A DNA stretch of 61,742 nt from the NCBI GenBank assembly GCA_030836185.1, contig JAURQH010000053.1:1-61742 (forward strand), in the 5' to 3' direction. This stretch comes from Planctomycetota bacterium (GTDB lineage Bacteria > Planctomycetota > Planctomycetia > Planctomycetales > Planctomycetaceae). A model generated the notes under the pieces. It made no database searches. It had not been told where the DNA came from and saw only the letters and a list, made by a program, of their open reading frames with translations. This document shows, in pieces, positions 17,192-26,325 of this stretch (position 1 is the first letter of the stretch; each line of letters opens with the position of its first letter). The position numbers and the translations under genes are program-made.

Positions 17192-20137
17192 ATGCAACGA
17201 ATTCTTCTCATTGTCGGCACCATTTGTTTATGTAGTCCAAAATTGCATGCAGACGACATCGACTTTAATCGTGATGTCCGACCGATCCTGTCCAAGAATT
17301 GCCTCGCCTGTCATGGTCCCGATCCCGAACATCGGGAAAGCGGACTGCATTTGACCGATGAAAAAAACGCGACTTCTGAACTCGATAGCGGTGAAACGGC
17401 TATCGTTCTGGGCAAGCCCGCAGAGAGTGAACTCGTAGCAAGAATCACCAGCAATGATGAATTCTCTGTGATGCCGCCCGCTGACTCTGGCCATGAGTTG
17501 ACGCCGCAGGAAATTGAAACATTAACGAAATGGATCAAGGAAGGAGCCAAGTATTCTCGGCATTGGTCGTTTGTGAAACCGGTACGTCCCGATGTTCTCG
17601 CCGTTCATTTGAAAGCCGCTCATCTTAAAGCTTGGACTGAAAATCCGATTGATGCTTTCGTCCTCCAACAGATGAAGCTGCGAGATTTTACTCCCAATCA
17701 ACAGGCAGATCGTCATACATTAATTCGACGAGTCAGTTTCGATCTTCGCGGGCTTCCTCCGACTCCCGAGGAAGTCGATCAGTTCATTAATGACAAAGCT
17801 GCAGACGCCTATGAGAAATTGGTGGACCGATTTCTGGATGACAGTGCGTATGGAGAACGCTGGGCTCGCGTCTGGCTTGATCTCGCCCGGTATGCCGACT
17901 CTCGCGGGTATGGCTCCGATCCGTTACGTCCCAATATCTGGCGGTATCGTGATTGGGTCATTGATGCTTTCAATCGAAATCTGCCCTACGATCAATTCAC
18001 GATAGAACAGTTGGCGGGCGATTTGTTACCCGATGCGACCCTTGAACAGAAAGTGGCCACCGCGTTTCATCGTAATACGATGACGAATACGGAGGGGGGG
18101 ACCGACGATGAAGAGTTTCGTGTGGCAGCCGTCAAGGACCGAGTCGATACAACGATTCAGGTCTGGATGGGTCTGACGATGGGGTGTGCGAAGTGTCACT
18201 CTCATAAATATGATCCGATTTCGCATCAGGAGTATTACAGTTTTTACAGTTTGTTTAATCAGACTGCCGACAATGATCAGCCGAATGAAACACCAACGAT
18301 GAACGCTCCCACAAAGTCATGGGAGACCCAAGTTGCTACGATTGAGGCACAAATTTCAGACGTGCAGAAAAAACTCAACACAAATGATGAAGCACGGCAG
18401 AATCGTCAAAATGAATGGGCCGGGAAAACTCTGGAACAACTGAAAGCAGAGTCGAAACCATTAAAAGCTCGCTATGTGCGTATTGAATTGCCCGGCAAAG
18501 GGAAAATGCTTTCACTGGCTGAAGTTCAGGTCTTCTCCGGTGATGAAAATGTTGCCGTCAAAGGGACCGCCTCGCAATCGAGCACTGATTATAACGGTCC
18601 TGCAAACCTGGCTAATGACGGTAACACCGACGGGCATTTCTTCGACGCGAAGTCAACGACACATACCAAGGTAAGTAACAATCCTTGGTGGGAAGTCGAT
18701 TTGGGAAGTTCATTGCCGATCGACAATGTGGTTGTTTGGAATCGAACCGATGGATCTGTTTATAGCCGACTGAATAACTTTCGAATTGTGTTGTTAACCG
18801 ATAAGGAGAAAGACCCCAAGAATCGTGAGACTATTTGGAAGACGGCGATCAAAGACGCTCCCAAAGTCTCTGCCGAATACCCCATCGATAGCCGGGTGAC
18901 GGTTCCTGATGATATTCTTGCGATACTGAATTCAGATCGATCTGAGTGGGACGATGCACAGAATAAGAAACTCGAAGAGTACTATCGGACTATCGATCCC
19001 GAAGCGGTCAAATTGTCTAACAAAATCGCCGCTTTGCAAAAAACGAAACCCGCCATTCCCACGGTTCCCGTGATGCAGGAGTTACCAGCCGACAAACATC
19101 GTGAAACCTTCATTCATTTACGGGGGAATTTTTTAAGTCCTGGTGAAAAAGTCGAGCACGGTTTGCCGGAGAGTTTTCATTCTGCTCAGGGTGAAGCGAA
19201 AAACCGCCTTGACGCGGCTCGTTGGCTGGTTAATCCCGATAATCCACTGACATCACGAGTAGCCGTCAACCGCTTTTGGGCCAAAATGTTTGGACGCGGT
19301 CTTGTCGTGACCGAAGAGGATTTTGGTTCACAGGGGGAAATGCCCAGCCACCCCGAATTACTGGACTGGTTGGCTGTCGAGTTTCAAACGGATTGGGATA
19401 TTAAGCGGTTACTTCGGCTGATTGCCACCTCTGAAACCTACAAACAATCTGCAGTAGACAGTTCCTTTTCGCATGCGGCTGACCCCAATAATACGTGGTT
19501 ATCACGTGGGCCACGTTTTCGTTTGGAAGCGGAAATGGTTCGAGATCAAGCACTTGCTCATAGTGGATTGTTGAAACGAAAAATCGGCGGACCCTCTGTT
19601 TATCCCCCACAGCCACCCGGCTTGTGGCGTGCCGCATTTAACGGACAGAGAACATGGCCAGAAAGTAAAGGTGACGACAAGTATCGACGTGGTTTGTACA
19701 CTTTTTGGCGACGCTCTGTTCCTTACCCCTCGATGGCGACATTCGATGCACCCAGTCGAGAAATTTGTAATGTGCGACGCATCCGCACCAATACGCCTTT
19801 GCAGGTCTTTGTGACTTTGAACGATCCGGTCTATGTAGAAGCCGCGCAAGCTCTCGCCCGTCGCATCATTCTTGAAGGTGGCGTTTCTCTTGATGAGAAA
19901 ATCTCTTGGGCATTGCGATTAGTCTTGGTCAGAGAGCCCGCTGCGGATGAGATACAGACGATTCGAGATTTATATCAATCCGAACTGGCACATTACAAAC
20001 AGACTCTTGAGGAAGCCGAATTACTCGCAACTGAACCTCTCGGACCTTTGCCCGAGGGAATCAATCCTGCTGAAGCGGCTAGTTGGACAGTCGTCTCCAA
20101 TGTCTTATTGAACCTTGATGCTGTTTTAAGCAAATAA
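17192..20137 (+). CDS. planctomycete cytochrome-C / DUF1549 / F5-8-type-C / DUF1553 protein
   Basis: 981 residues, secreted (signal peptide [20 protein letters not shown]). Domains in order: PSCyt1 with a c-type haem motif CLACH at 37-41; PSCyt2/DUF1549 (about 150-350) with a second CxxCH ([12 protein letters not shown]); a discoidin-like F5/8-type-C insert at about 425-530 ([32 protein letters not shown]); and PSD1/DUF1553 (about 670-960; [18 protein letters not shown]). These large proteins pair with DUF1501 proteins and are abundant in planctomycetes. They are thought to work in polysaccharide or sulfated-sugar oxidation, though the reaction is unproven. The DUF1501 gene follows 31 bases later. 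Confidence 0.9.
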   Translation: MQRILLIVGTICLCSPKLHADDIDFNRDVRPILSKNCLACHGPDPEHRESGLHLTDEKNATSELDSGETAIVLGKPAESELVARITSNDEFSVMPPADSGHELTPQEIETLTKWIKEGAKYSRHWSFVKPVRPDVLAVHLKAAHLKAWTENPIDAFVLQQMKLRDFTPNQQADRHTLIRRVSFDLRGLPPTPEEVDQFINDKAADAYEKLVDRFLDDSAYGERWARVWLDLARYADSRGYGSDPLRPNIWRYRDWVIDAFNRNLPYDQFTIEQLAGDLLPDATLEQKVATAFHRNTMTNTEGGTDDEEFRVAAVKDRVDTTIQVWMGLTMGCAKCHSHKYDPISHQEYYSFYSLFNQTADNDQPNETPTMNAPTKSWETQVATIEAQISDVQKKLNTNDEARQNRQNEWAGKTLEQLKAESKPLKARYVRIELPGKGKMLSLAEVQVFSGDENVAVKGTASQSSTDYNGPANLANDGNTDGHFFDAKSTTHTKVSNNPWWEVDLGSSLPIDNVVVWNRTDGSVYSRLNNFRIVLLTDKEKDPKNRETIWKTAIKDAPKVSAEYPIDSRVTVPDDILAILNSDRSEWDDAQNKKLEEYYRTIDPEAVKLSNKIAALQKTKPAIPTVPVMQELPADKHRETFIHLRGNFLSPGEKVEHGLPESFHSAQGEAKNRLDAARWLVNPDNPLTSRVAVNRFWAKMFGRGLVVTEEDFGSQGEMPSHPELLDWLAVEFQTDWDIKRLLRLIATSETYKQSAVDSSFSHAADPNNTWLSRGPRFRLEAEMVRDQALAHSGLLKRKIGGPSVYPPQPPGLWRAAFNGQRTWPESKGDDKYRRGLYTFWRRSVPYPSMATFDAPSREICNVRRIRTNTPLQVFVTLNDPVYVEAAQALARRIILEGGVSLDEKISWALRLVLVREPAADEIQTIRDLYQSELAHYKQTLEEAELLATEPLGPLPEGINPAEAASWTVVSNVLLNLDAVLSK

Positions 20138-20168
20138 ACGATTAACACACAATATATTCGAGTCGATT

Positions 20169-21629
20169 ATGAACGACAATTTTCGAGACCGATATTTGCA
20201 ATCGATCACCCGCCGTCATTTTTTAGGACAAGGGGGATACGGACTCGGTGGAGCCGTACTTTCATCATTGATGGGACGGTCGGCTTCTGCTGAAGCAAAG
20301 GTCGCAACATTACCTGGTAAGCCTGCCAAGGTGAAGCGGGTCATCTATCTACACATGGCTGGTTCTCCGCCTCAACATGACATGTTCGATTACAAGCCTA
20401 AGTTGGTCGAACATACCATGCAGCCGTGCCCTGATGAGTTGCTGGAAGTTCTCAAGAAAGAGCGTCTGCCGTTCATCAATCTGAAGCAGGGAGTCCCTAA
20501 GCTTCTCGGGACTCCTCATAAATTCGCCAAGCATGGTGAGAGTGGTCAGGAATTTTCGGAACTGTTGCCGAATCTGGCCAAGCATGCGGACGACTTGTGT
20601 ATCGTCAAGTCGATGTGGACCGATCAATTCAATCATGCACCGGCTCAACTGTTACTCTACACCGGCTCGCCTCGATTCGGTGGTGCTTCGATGGGATCAT
20701 GGATTACCTACGGCCTCGGATCGGAAAACGAGAACCTCCCCGGCTTTGTTGTGTTGATGAGCGGTGGTACCGATCCCTCGGGTGGAAAGAGTTTGTGGGG
20801 AAGTGGGTTTCTTCCGTCCGTCTATCAAGGTGTCCAATGCCGAACTGTGGGTGAACCGATTCTCTACGTCTCCGACCCCAAAGGGATGTCACGAGACGTT
20901 CGACGACGCAGTCTCGATGCGATTCGAAAGCTTAACGAACAGGAACTCGAAAGGCTCGGCGATCCCGAAACGGAAGCGCGTATCAGTCAGTACGAGTTGG
21001 CGTTTCGGATGCAGATGGCTGTCCCCGATGTGATGAATATGGCGCAAGAGCCTAAGCACATCCAGGAAGCCTATGGAGTTCAGCCGGGAAAAGAGTCGTT
21101 CGCGAATAACTGTTTACTGGCACGAAGGATGGTCGAATCGGGTGTTCGCTATGTGCAGTTATTCCATTATGGTTGGGACATGCATGGCACAGGAGCGGGG
21201 AATGATATTGTTCAAGGGTTGCCGGGCAAGTGTAAAGAAATTGATCAACCGATCTCGGCATTGTTGTCTGATTTGAAAGAACGCGGTTTGCTCGATGAGA
21301 CATTGGTGATCTGGTCGGGAGAGTTTGGGCGGACTCCACTTAACGAAGAACGTAATAAGTCCAAATTTCTAGGGCGCGATCATCATCCTCATTGCTTCAC
21401 CATCTGGATGGCAGGTGGCGGCGTGAAAGCGGGTCACACACACGGTCAAACCGATGATTTGGGTTATTTTGTGACGGATGGAAAAGTGACAGTCAACGAC
21501 CTGCAAGCGACCATACTGCATCAGATGGGAATCGATCCGTATCAACTCAAATATCCTTATCTGGGTCTCGATCAGCGCTTGATTGGCCCGAGCAACGAAC
21601 CCGTGATTCAGCATGAATTACTCGGCTGA
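20169..21629 (+). CDS. Tat-exported DUF1501 protein
   Basis: 486 residues. The N-terminus has a twin-arginine motif (ITRRHFLGQGGYGLGGAVLSSLMG), and the body is the sulfatase/alkaline-phosphatase-like DUF1501 fold (VKRVIYLHMAGSPPQHDMFDYKPKL; RYVQLFHYGWDMHGTG; WSGEFGRTPLNE; GRDHHPHCFTIWMAGGGVKAG). Asp and His residues in HDMFD, WDMHG and RDHHP match the metal-binding positions of that fold. It almost always accompanies a DUF1549/DUF1553 protein, as here with a 31-base gap, so the two probably form one functional unit in the periplasm. Confidence 0.9.
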   Translation: MNDNFRDRYLQSITRRHFLGQGGYGLGGAVLSSLMGRSASAEAKVATLPGKPAKVKRVIYLHMAGSPPQHDMFDYKPKLVEHTMQPCPDELLEVLKKERLPFINLKQGVPKLLGTPHKFAKHGESGQEFSELLPNLAKHADDLCIVKSMWTDQFNHAPAQLLLYTGSPRFGGASMGSWITYGLGSENENLPGFVVLMSGGTDPSGGKSLWGSGFLPSVYQGVQCRTVGEPILYVSDPKGMSRDVRRRSLDAIRKLNEQELERLGDPETEARISQYELAFRMQMAVPDVMNMAQEPKHIQEAYGVQPGKESFANNCLLARRMVESGVRYVQLFHYGWDMHGTGAGNDIVQGLPGKCKEIDQPISALLSDLKERGLLDETLVIWSGEFGRTPLNEERNKSKFLGRDHHPHCFTIWMAGGGVKAGHTHGQTDDLGYFVTDGKVTVNDLQATILHQMGIDPYQLKYPYLGLDQRLIGPSNEPVIQHELLG

Positions 21630-21707
21630 GAGCGATCTTGCTGTGATTCGATTCAATCACTAAAATGGTGGACTTAAACTCGACCTGACCGATCAAGGAT
21701 GATCGAT

Positions 21708-22253
21708 ATGCGTGGTAGTCGCAGAATTTGTAAACGCTGGCTGTGTAGTCTGTTGGCACTGACCTTACTGGTGCAATCCATTTCTTGTGGCACGATTCTC
21801 TATCCAGAACGAGTTGGGCAGACGCGCGGAGCACTCGACTATAAAGTGGTCGCCTTAGACACGATTGGTCTACTGCTATTTGTCGTTCCCGGTGCCATCG
21901 CATTTGCGGTCGACTTCTACAACGGGACTATCTACCTGCCCGGAGAATCTTTCCGTGGGCAGTCTCCCGATATGGTGGCGACTTCAGATTGGGAATCCAT
22001 TCTGTTGCCAGCAGATGTCGATTCTCAAGAAAAACTCCAACAGTTCCTGAGTCAAGAAACAGGACATTCAATTATATTGGAGCATGAAGCGATTGAAGTT
22101 TACGAACTTAAAAATCTGCCGACAGAAGCCCCCGTCACGCTAAAAGAGAGACAGAGTGAGAGATTTTTCGGTCAAATCAATTGGAAGAAGATGTTGACTC
22201 TGGGGCTACACAAAGAAAAAGCCCCGATTCCATCACGAACCGAGGCTTTTTGA
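21708..22253 (+). CDS. small lipoprotein with a hydrophobic segment, unknown function
   Basis: 181 residues from ATG 21708, chosen because AAGGA at 21695-21699 lies 8 bases upstream (ATG 21699 overlaps that site). A lipoprotein signal ends LVQSISC followed by GTILYPERVG. A transmembrane segment (TIGLLLFVVPGAIAFAVDFY) precedes a polar C-terminal half. The YPERxGQTRGxxD...DTIGLLLFVVPGAIAFAVDF pattern recurs in proteobacterial and planctomycete small lipoproteins of unknown role. Its last codons are part of a terminator hairpin. Function unknown. Confidence 0.72.
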   Translation: MRGSRRICKRWLCSLLALTLLVQSISCGTILYPERVGQTRGALDYKVVALDTIGLLLFVVPGAIAFAVDFYNGTIYLPGESFRGQSPDMVATSDWESILLPADVDSQEKLQQFLSQETGHSIILEHEAIEVYELKNLPTEAPVTLKERQSERFFGQINWKKMLTLGLHKEKAPIPSRTEAF

Positions 22254-22256
22254 TTT
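22216..22256 (+). terminator. intrinsic terminator overlapping the lipoprotein stop codon
   Basis: AAAAAGCC-C-CG-A-TTC (from 22216) pairs with GAA-C-CG-A-GGCTTTTT around CATCAC, with two mismatches, and the T-run continues into the TGA at 22251-22253. The hairpin therefore encodes the last dozen residues of the lipoprotein. It lies between convergent genes and its symmetric A/T flanks would let it work in both directions. Confidence 0.75.
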
Positions 22257-22274
22257 ATTGTTCTCTGTATGTCT

Positions 22275-22832
22275 TCAACCCAACGGCATTGGTTCCGGGG
22301 TGAGTGTAAACGGGAAGACTTTGATCGCTTCACCAATGGGGTAGTCATCTTTGTAGGTTAATTGTGCGGCACGATCTGCAGCGAATTGAAGTTCCGTAAA
22401 TCGAAGTCCACAGAAGATATCGCTTTCTGTTTCGGCAGCAACATCGGCAAAGACTTCTCCTGCGGACGCTGCATGACGACGCACTCCGTGAATGCTGTAT
22501 TCGCGAACCTTCATGCCTGCGGCAGAGATTTTGACGAGACCCTTCAAAAACCTTCCCACAGGTGAGTCGGGAATGCTGACACGTTGCAGCCGGTCCCATT
22601 CTTCGTGTGATTCCCAGTAGTAACCGTGATTGAATAGATCGATGGCCGTAAGATAACTACGGTTTTCGGCCCACTCGTCGGCGACCAGTGGTTTCATGTT
22701 CTTGAATTTCCGACCGTGACTGTGACCTTTTGGATCACGAAACGGATGCGGCGTAGTGGTGTGCAGGATGTGTGCATAATCCGGCAACGATGCGGCGGGT
22801 AATAAACGGGGAATTTTTTCGGTATCAACCAT
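22275..22832 (-). CDS. DUF309-family protein
   Basis: About 185 residues from ATG 22832; ATGs at 22889 and 22880 are alternatives. The family signature is clear: [21 protein letters not shown] followed by [21 protein letters not shown]309 proteins are small helical bundles with a conserved HExxExxW-like pattern, suggestive of metal or nucleotide binding, but no activity is established. The N-terminal 60 residues before the signature are polar ([16 protein letters not shown]). Convergent with the lipoprotein gene. Start uncertain. Confidence 0.72.
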   Translation of the reverse strand: MVDTEKIPRLLPAASLPDYAHILHTTTPHPFRDPKGHSHGRKFKNMKPLVADEWAENRSYLTAIDLFNHGYYWESHEEWDRLQRVSIPDSPVGRFLKGLVKISAAGMKVREYSIHGVRRHAASAGEVFADVAAETESDIFCGLRFTELQFAADRAAQLTYKDDYPIGEAIKVFPFTLTPEPMPLG

Positions 22833-23022
22833 CTCTTCACATTTCAATCGGAGTGACCGTAGAGAGTAGACATTACGCATCATATGCACAGAAGGACACT
22901 ATGCGGTTTGGGGATTACATCTCCAAACGTAATGATCATGAACATTCAGGATAGCGTAACGACATGATTTGGACAGATGCATTTCGGGGAAAAAATGTAG
23001 CTTTTCAACGATTTCAGTCCGA

Positions 23023-23457
23023 TTACGCAGACTTGTCGTCCAGAGCGGCCCGTAAATCACGCTTAATTCGTGACATCATGCCCAAGACACCTTGTTGCCG
23101 AGTCATACCTAAGGCGTTTTCGAGGCCGAATATCGGTAACAGGTCATCCGGGAGACTAAGGACCTCAGCGGGATCGGATTGATCGATTCCCTCAACAATG
23201 AGAGAGACGAGACCTCTCACCGTGGGAGATTTTTTGGGAACGTCGGCTTCAATGAACGTTTTGCCATCGATGACTCCGACCCGGAGAAAAACCGGTGTTT
23301 GGCATTCTTGAATTCGGCACTCTTCATTGCCAAACAGGGGAGAAAATTGGCCCGACTCAGTGGGGAGTGTTTCTGCAAAATCGATCAATACTTGCAATCG
23401 GTCTTGATCGTCCAAGCCTTCGAATTCTTCGGTAAGTTCGTAAAGTTTTAATGTCAT
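23023..23457 (-). CDS. SufE-like Fe-S cluster sulfur acceptor
   Basis: 144 residues from ATG 23457. SufE accepts persulfide sulfur from the SufS cysteine desulfurase and stimulates it. The SufE fold is visible: an N-terminal helix (YELTEEFEGLDDQDRLQVLIDFAETLP), the active-site loop IQECQTPVFLRV (Cys in the position of the persulfide Cys), a strand pair and the terminal helix TRQQGVLGMMSRIKRDLR. A second Cys (EECRIQEC) lies five residues before the active-site Cys. The start overlaps the stop of the upstream DinB-like gene (TGATG), so translation is likely coupled. No sufS or other suf gene is in the window. Confidence 0.82.
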   Translation of the reverse strand: MTLKLYELTEEFEGLDDQDRLQVLIDFAETLPTESGQFSPLFGNEECRIQECQTPVFLRVGVIDGKTFIEADVPKKSPTVRGLVSLIVEGIDQSDPAEVLSLPDDLLPIFGLENALGMTRQQGVLGMMSRIKRDLRAALDDKSA

Positions 23458-23963
23458 CAGGCTGGTTTCACAAAGCTCATATGTAGTTCTGAGTGTCGTA
23501 AGTGAAGCTGTACCCATTCTTCAGGAGTCAATTTTCCAAAAGCTGGATGGTCGGCCTTCGGCTCTTCACGTTGAAATCGATCAATCGCTCGTTTGAGATT
23601 GGCGAGAGATTCTTCGATGGGAGTCTCTTGTAAGGGGAGCTTTTCCTCTTGTGCCTTTGGAAGTTTGAACCCTGATGGCATCTTCTCTCGAAGATATTTC
23701 TTTTTCAGAAAATTACTCGCAACAATTCGCACATAAAACGGCGATTTATAGCCAAAACCATCAATGGATCGGTTTAAGGAATCTGCCAAGTGTTGCAGGA
23801 TTCTCCCATAACTCCAGCTCCCCACGGTACGGTGAGGATGCGATGCCAGAAACTCAGCATCGGAAAGAACTGCCGAGATCGACGAGTATTCGACGGGACG
23901 ACGCTCATTCCCATCGGGTTTCATTTGCTGCTTTTCTTCACTCTTCTCAAGAGGAACATTCAT
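23457..23963 (-). CDS. DUF1569 (DinB-like) protein
   Basis: 168 residues. It is a four-helix DinB-like protein with the DUF1569 pattern: GSWSYGRILQHLADSLNRSIDG in the first half and HPAFGKLTPEEWVQLHLRHSELHMSF at the C-terminus. The His residues (HLADSL, HLRHSELH) are at the metal-binding positions of the DinB superfamily. Members act as thiol- or metal-dependent transferases or have no known activity, and no substrate can be named. The stop overlaps the SufE-like start by one base. ATG 23924 is an alternative start. It is divergent from the RraA-family gene. Confidence 0.72.
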   Translation of the reverse strand: MNVPLEKSEEKQQMKPDGNERRPVEYSSISAVLSDAEFLASHPHRTVGSWSYGRILQHLADSLNRSIDGFGYKSPFYVRIVASNFLKKKYLREKMPSGFKLPKAQEEKLPLQETPIEESLANLKRAIDRFQREEPKADHPAFGKLTPEEWVQLHLRHSELHMSFVKPA

Positions 23964-24126
23964 AAGATTTGTTCAACCAAAGTGATCTCTAGGCGGGTTT
24001 CTTCCATTTTTGATGTTTTGAACAACATTGCAAGCCCCGATATGAGTCTCTTTTTACAATACCGCTCATTCAGTAAGATGAACGGCATACTGACAACACT
24101 TTCGTCTTCTCCAAAGGAACTTAAGA

Positions 24127-24855
24127 ATGGTGGATCATGGTCTGAATCAGAAACAATTGGCCGATTTGGCCTCATTCGATACTCCCACCGTATGTAATGC
24201 GATCGAATTATTTGATGTTCGACCTCGAAACGTCGGATTTATGAATGAGTCGATTAAGGCATGTTTTCCCAAGATGCCTCCTATGGTCGGTTATGCCCTC
24301 ACTTCCACTTTCCGCAGTATGTCTCCTCCACGTGATGGCGATGTTTATGCCAGCATGTCGAAACAAGTGGAAGCCTATGAGTCTCTTCCCGGACCTCCAG
24401 TTATCACATTTCAGGATTTGGATGAACCAGTCCTTTCGGCGACGTTTGGAGAGGTAATGTGTACGACGTATCAAGCATTTGGTGCGAAGGGGTTGATTAC
24501 TTCCGGGGCGGGTCGTGATCTTGATCAAGTTGAAGCGATTGGTTTCCCGACGTTCACAAATGGAGCGATTTGCGCTCACGGGTATTGCCATATTCTTTCG
24601 GTGGGCGTTCCTGTCTCTGTTGGTGGAATCACTGTCTATCAAGGTGATCTTTTACATGGTGATCTCAATGGGATCGCAACGGTTCCTCATGAAATTGCAG
24701 GACAAGTCGCCGATGCTTGCCGCGAGCTAATGGCAGCCGAAGATATTGTTCTCAATTATGTTCGTGGTGAGAATATCACTCCTGATGGACTCAACGAAGC
24801 TCGCGTCGAATGTGCAGCCCTGATGAAAAAGTTGAGCGAAGAATTACAGGCGTAA
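24127..24855 (+). CDS. RraA-family protein (HMG/CHA-aldolase-like)
   Basis: 242 residues. The RraA/4-hydroxy-4-methyl-2-oxoglutarate aldolase fold is recognisable: FDTPTVCNAIELF near the start, GEVMCTTYQAFGAKGLITSGAGRD (Arg130-Asp131, the Mg/substrate pair), and GDLLHGDLNGIATVP. Related proteins are either class II aldolases that cleave pyruvate from substituted oxoglutarates or regulators of RNase E. Since no RNase E link is visible and the neighbour is a transporter, a pyruvate-releasing aldolase or a related lyase is favoured. The MFS gene follows 31 bases later, and the two likely form an uptake-plus-catabolism pair. Confidence 0.85.
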   Translation: MVDHGLNQKQLADLASFDTPTVCNAIELFDVRPRNVGFMNESIKACFPKMPPMVGYALTSTFRSMSPPRDGDVYASMSKQVEAYESLPGPPVITFQDLDEPVLSATFGEVMCTTYQAFGAKGLITSGAGRDLDQVEAIGFPTFTNGAICAHGYCHILSVGVPVSVGGITVYQGDLLHGDLNGIATVPHEIAGQVADACRELMAAEDIVLNYVRGENITPDGLNEARVECAALMKKLSEELQA

Positions 24856-24886
24856 CTTCTAGGCTCAGCTTTCTGAAGGATGCGGC

Positions 24887-26227
24887 ATGTTAGAGTCGGG
24901 AGTCAAGAATGAAACCTTGCCGGAGAAGTCTGCGCAGAAACTGTTGTCAAGATTTCCTCCGTTCAACCGAGTGCTGCGATCTTTGCCAGCACGCCGTCGA
25001 CCCGGTCTCTACTATGAAACTCTGGCAAATTTAGGTTCCGGTGGAATCGTTCGTCTGTTTCCCATTTCTCTCGTGATATTGGAAACCATTCTTGATGCGG
25101 ATCTGTTCTATCAAATGATCATCGCATCGGTTTTTTATGGAGCGAATTTGTCGAGTCCGCTGTTTACCTGGTTGTCAGGACATGTCCGGGTTCGTTGGTT
25201 AGTCATCGGGCCTTTGTTTCTGATGGCTGTCGCATTGTTTGCTATTATCATTGCGCCCAATTCGCCTCTATTTCTAACGGTGCTTGTCAGTCTCGTTTTG
25301 GGCTTACGCGTTTCCGCGCGCATCGGCGAAATGAATATGTTCCGATTGATCTACCCCGATGAACATGTTTCCACGGCCGTTGGGTGGACACGATCAATGG
25401 CGGCGATTTCAGGATTGATCTTAACACTGACAGCCTGGGCCTGGTTGGAATGGGCTCCCGACCAATATTGGGGACTTTTCTGGTTTGCTGGCATGGGGAT
25501 GTTTTTTGGAGGTTGGGCCTATGCACGCATTCCCACACATCGAAAAAACTTCTACTCGGGTACAAAATCGAGTTCTCCGATTCCTGCGTTTATCAAAGGC
25601 ATGAAACAATTCATAGGAGACAGGCGCTTTCTACGATATGAACTCGCCTTTTTCATCGTGGGAACTGGGAATCAGCTTGCGATGTATCTTGTCCCGAATG
25701 TTTTGAATGAACAGATGGAGGTCAGCCGGTCCAATATCAATCTGGTAGCCGTCGTTCTTCCCAGTATCACGATCATTCTTACCGCTCCTCTATGGGGACG
25801 TTTTCTCAAGCATCAAACTCCCATGTTGGCACGAGGTATCTTTAGCTTAATGCAGGCGATGACGTTTGCCCTTTATGCTTACGGAGGAGTTTGTCAGGAA
25901 CTCTGGCCATTTTATGTCGGAACTCTCATTCATTCGTGCAGCGTCGCAGGAGGAGCAATCAACTGGCTCACGGGAAGTTTCTATTTTGCAGGCCCCGAAT
26001 TGTCGGCTTTATACAGTGGCATTCATGTTTTTTTAACAGGCATTCGTGGCATCCTTGTTCCCGTGGTTGGCCGCATGATTTACATTTCGGGACCAACGGG
26101 ATTAGGGTATGACGGGCTGGGACAAGGGCCTTGGATATTTCTGATCTGTGTGGCTTTAAGCCTCATTGCGGCTTTAATTTTCTTTTATGCACAACATCAG
26201 GAAATGCGAACTGCTGTGAGTAGATGA
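24887..26227 (+). CDS. MFS-like transporter
   Basis: 446 residues from ATG 24887, with AAGGA about 7 bases upstream. Roughly 11-12 hydrophobic segments can be picked out, starting IVRLFPISLVILETILDADL and ending IFLICVALSLIAALIFFYA, separated by a central polar loop (TKSSSPIPAFIKGMKQFIGD). The first 45 residues are cytoplasmic and basic. The family is called from helix count and layout; the substrate cannot be read. The gene lies 31 bases after the RraA-family gene and is probably cotranscribed, suggesting import or export of a related carboxylate. Confidence 0.75.
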   Translation: MLESGVKNETLPEKSAQKLLSRFPPFNRVLRSLPARRRPGLYYETLANLGSGGIVRLFPISLVILETILDADLFYQMIIASVFYGANLSSPLFTWLSGHVRVRWLVIGPLFLMAVALFAIIIAPNSPLFLTVLVSLVLGLRVSARIGEMNMFRLIYPDEHVSTAVGWTRSMAAISGLILTLTAWAWLEWAPDQYWGLFWFAGMGMFFGGWAYARIPTHRKNFYSGTKSSSPIPAFIKGMKQFIGDRRFLRYELAFFIVGTGNQLAMYLVPNVLNEQMEVSRSNINLVAVVLPSITIILTAPLWGRFLKHQTPMLARGIFSLMQAMTFALYAYGGVCQELWPFYVGTLIHSCSVAGGAINWLTGSFYFAGPELSALYSGIHVFLTGIRGILVPVVGRMIYISGPTGLGYDGLGQGPWIFLICVALSLIAALIFFYAQHQEMRTAVSR

Positions 26228-26325
26228 ATGAACTTTAGGTTCAACATAATTTCTTTGAATTCACAACACGAATTGAGGATACTTGTTTCAGTCAAGCCTC
26301 TTGCTTTATGGAAAGCCAAATCGCT

